Shown in pieces: positions 6,609 through 8,107 of a stretch of 8,107 nt of DNA. The number at the start of each line of letters is the position of its first letter. Position 1 is the stretch's first letter. The translations under genes were made by a program, and so were the position numbers. Below the pieces are notes generated by a model. It did no database searches. It was given only the letters and a program-made list of their open reading frames with translations, and had not been told where the DNA came from. This DNA is from Syntrophomonadaceae bacterium (lineage in GTDB: Bacteria > Bacillota > Dethiobacteria > DTU022), in NCBI GenBank assembly GCA_007127255.1, contig SKZS01000189.1, positions 1 to 8,107 on the forward strand. Reading direction: 5' to 3'.

Positions 6609-6644
6609 AAGGGTGGTACCGCGGGTATAATCAATCCGTCCCTT
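6609..6644 (+). promoter_or_regulatory. T-box sequence and antiterminator
   Basis: The conserved T-box, AAGGGTGGTACCGCG, is at 6609-6623. The antiterminator pairs AAGGG (6609-6613) with CCCTT (6640-6644) and GCGG (6621-6624) with CCGT (6636-6639), leaving the standard 7-nt bulge TGGTACC. TGGT at 6614-6617 would pair with the ACCA end of an uncharged tRNA with discriminator A, as in tRNA-Leu. It competes with the terminator for 6636-6641. Confidence 0.93.
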
Positions 6645-6662
6645 TACCGGGCGGATTTTTTT
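6633..6662 (+). terminator. Intrinsic terminator of the T-box leader
   Basis: A nine-pair stem joins 6633-6641 to 6649-6657 (one G:U pair), with a 7-nt loop CTTTACC, and is followed by a T-run covering 6656-6662. It is mutually exclusive with the antiterminator. It should end leuS transcripts when tRNA-Leu is charged, and it is also the only terminator downstream of the tRNA-Ala gene. Confidence 0.94.
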
Positions 6663-6671
6663 ATTCGCTAT

Positions 6672-6678
6672 GGGGGAG
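6672..6678 (+). promoter_or_regulatory. RBS deciding the TTG start of leuS
   Basis: GGGGGAG ends 6 nt before TTG 6685. The alternative in-frame ATG at 6670 overlaps this site and directly follows the terminator T-run, with no RBS of its own. Confidence 0.75.
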
Positions 6679-6684
6679 ATCATT

Positions 6685-8107
6685 TTGGAAAAATACGATT
6701 CTGCTCAAATTGAAGAATACTGGCAAAATATCTGGGAAAAAGAAGATTTTGATCGATCGGAAATAGATCATTCCAGGACCAAGTATTATGTTTTGGAAAT
6801 GTTTCCCTACCCTTCAGGCAAGCTCCACATGGGCCATATGCGTGTCTATTCAATCGGTGACGTTTTAGCCCGGTTTTTAAGAATGCGCGGCTATAACGTT
6901 ATTCACCCGATGGGTTGGGACGCCTTCGGCCTGCCGGCTGAAAATGCCGCCATTGAACACAATGTAAACCCCGCTGAGTGGACGGCCCAGAATATAGAAC
7001 ATATGAAAAAACAGCAAAAAAGGCTCGGAGTCAGTTATGACTGGCGCCGGGAAGTTAATACATCTGCACCCGATTATTACCGCTGGACACAGTGGCTTTT
7101 TTTGTTGATGTTTAAAGAAGGGCTGGCTTACAAGAAAAAGGCCAGCGTAAACTGGTGTACAGATTGCGCCACTGTCCTGGCTAATGAACAGGTTGAGAAA
7201 GGCCTCTGCTGGCGCTGCTCTTCTGTGGTTGAAACCAGGGAGTTGGAGCAGTGGTTTTTACGCATTACCGATTATGCCGAGAGGCTATTATACGACCTGG
7301 ATAAGCTGGAAGATTGGCCTGAACGGGTTAAGGTTATGCAGCAGCATTGGATTGGTCGCAGTGAAGGAGCGGAGATTGCTTTTAAAATTAAGGAATTTGC
7401 CGGTGAAGAAATTCGTACCTTTACGACCCGTCCCGACACCCTTTTCGGGGTGACCTATATGGTTCTTGCTCCTGAGCATCCTCTGTCCAGGCGACTTGTT
7501 GAAGGAACTGAAAGGGAACAGGAAGTTTTCAATTTTATTAATGAAGTCAGGCAGGTCAGCGAGATAGAACGCACCGCTGAAGAAGCTCCAAAAATCGGCA
7601 TATTTACCGGACGTCATGCGGTAAATCCGATCAACGGTGAAGAAGTGCCTATACTGGTCGGCAACTATGTTTTAATGGCATACGGAACAGGGGCCGTAAT
7701 GGGAGTTCCCGCGCATGACCAGCGTGATTTCGAATTTGCCCATAAGCATAACCTGCCAATCAGGGTGGTTATTCAACCTGAAGGCGAGAGTTTATCTGTA
7801 CAGAATATGCCGGAAGCTTATGTCGGCGAAGGAGAAATGATAAACTCAGGAACTTTTAACGGGCTTGACAACCTGGAGGGGATTAAAAAGATAACTGCTT
7901 ATCTTGAGCAGCAGGGTTTAGGTTCTTACCAGGTTACCTACAGGCTGCGTGACTGGTTAATCTCTCGCCAGCGTTACTGGGGGGCCCCGATACCGGTTGT
8001 ATACTGTCAAAAGTGTGGCACCGTTCCTGTGCCTGAATCAGACCTGCCCGTTGAACTGCCCATGGAGGTAGAACTTTCTGGAAACCGGGTGCCCAGCCTG
8101 GCTCAAT
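6685..8107 (+). CDS. leuS: Leucyl-tRNA synthetase, 5' part (runs off the window)
   Basis: This is the first 474 codons of a class I aminoacyl-tRNA synthetase; the family is about 800-900 residues, so over a third is missing. It charges tRNA-Leu with leucine in the cytoplasm and hydrolyses mischarged products. The N-terminal EKYDSAQIEEYWQNIW is typical. The catalytic HMGH signature is at 48-51 within FPYPSGKLHMGH. A probable zinc-binding insert has Cys158-x2-Cys161 and Cys175-x2-Cys178. The editing domain carries TTRPDT at 247-252 and YGTGAVMGVPAHD at 333-345; Thr252 and Asp345 coincide with the E. coli LeuRS editing residues. ISRQRYWG at 426-433 re-enters the catalytic fold, and a CQKC pair follows at 441-444. 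TTG 6685 is chosen on its RBS; an in-frame ATG at 6670 would add five residues. It is controlled by the leucine T-box immediately upstream. Confidence 0.97.
   Translation, partial: MEKYDSAQIEEYWQNIWEKEDFDRSEIDHSRTKYYVLEMFPYPSGKLHMGHMRVYSIGDVLARFLRMRGYNVIHPMGWDAFGLPAENAAIEHNVNPAEWTAQNIEHMKKQQKRLGVSYDWRREVNTSAPDYYRWTQWLFLLMFKEGLAYKKKASVNWCTDCATVLANEQVEKGLCWRCSSVVETRELEQWFLRITDYAERLLYDLDKLEDWPERVKVMQQHWIGRSEGAEIAFKIKEFAGEEIRTFTTRPDTLFGVTYMVLAPEHPLSRRLVEGTEREQEVFNFINEVRQVSEIERTAEEAPKIGIFTGRHAVNPINGEEVPILVGNYVLMAYGTGAVMGVPAHDQRDFEFAHKHNLPIRVVIQPEGESLSVQNMPEAYVGEGEMINSGTFNGLDNLEGIKKITAYLEQQGLGSYQVTYRLRDWLISRQRYWGAPIPVVYCQKCGTVPVPESDLPVELPMEVELSGNRVPSLAQ

Larger units (their letters stand above)
6333..6662 (+). 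promoter_or_regulatory. Leucine T-box riboswitch leader of leuS, interrupted by a tRNA gene
   Basis: T-box leaders sense uncharged tRNA and let transcription continue into the downstream gene. Stem I is recognisable. A GATGA/GGAGA kink-turn-like pair is at 6360-6364 and 6446-6450, and a GGGA/TCCC helix at 6366-6369 and 6442-6445. The specifier loop has AGTA at 6373-6376 opposite GAA plus the CTC codon (6438-6440), then a purine. Upper helices are AGCAG/CTGCT (6377-6381, 6430-6434) and TGCTT/AGGCA (6385-6389, 6422-6426). The AGAGAG motif (6394-6399) and a CCGG-closed loop containing GATGGTG (6400-6420) form the tip. Stem II pairs 6452-6458 with 6471-6477, and the IIA/B element pairs CCGT with ACGG within 6477-6497. 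The T-box and terminator complete it. CTC implies tRNA-Leu(GAG), matching leuS. The stem III position holds a tRNA-Ala gene. The very base of stem I could not be settled. Confidence 0.93.

Overview
The window reads as a chromosomal housekeeping segment from an anaerobic, Gram-positive-type bacterium, most likely a Clostridia-class member of the Bacillota (Firmicutes). The evidence is the strong GGAGGTGAT-type Shine-Dalgarno sequences, the use of GTG and TTG starts, the gene order obg - nadD - yqeK - rsfS ahead of leuS, and a T-box riboswitch on leuS. I cannot fix the genus. All genes lie on the + strand.

Positions 46-3293 hold a compact run of core genes: obg (ribosome-assembly GTPase), nadD (NAD biosynthesis), a small RRM-type RNA-binding protein, yqeK (HD-domain dinucleoside-tetraphosphate hydrolase) and rsfS (ribosomal silencing factor). 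Spacing is 3 to 55 nt, so most are probably co-transcribed. A consensus -10 hexamer before the RRM gene may add an internal start. The RRM gene is the unexpected member of this otherwise familiar group.

Positions 3327-6232 hold two accessory genes. One is a ThiF/MoeB/HesA-like E1-type adenylyltransferase with an N-terminal extension and no Cys-x2-Cys zinc pairs. The other is a fused 4TM/12TM TRAP transporter permease with no substrate-binding protein beside it. Its better start is the ATG at 4298 rather than the GTG at 4247.

Positions 6298-6684 form the leuS control region and are the most notable part. A perfect sigma-A promoter (TTGACA, 17 nt, TATAAT) starts a leucine-specific T-box leader with a recognisable stem I, CTC specifier, stem II, IIA/B element, antiterminator and terminator. 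A complete tRNA-Ala(GGC) gene, with encoded CCA and the G3:U70 identity pair, sits inside this leader where stem III would normally be, between the IIA/B element and the T-box sequence. Transcripts from this promoter should therefore carry the tRNA whether or not they read through into leuS, and the T-box terminator can double as the tRNA terminator. Maturation of the tRNA would cut the riboswitch in two.

The last 1.4 kb is the 5' part of leuS (leucyl-tRNA synthetase), which runs off the window edge. Positions 1-45 contain only the obg ribosome binding site and no callable gene.
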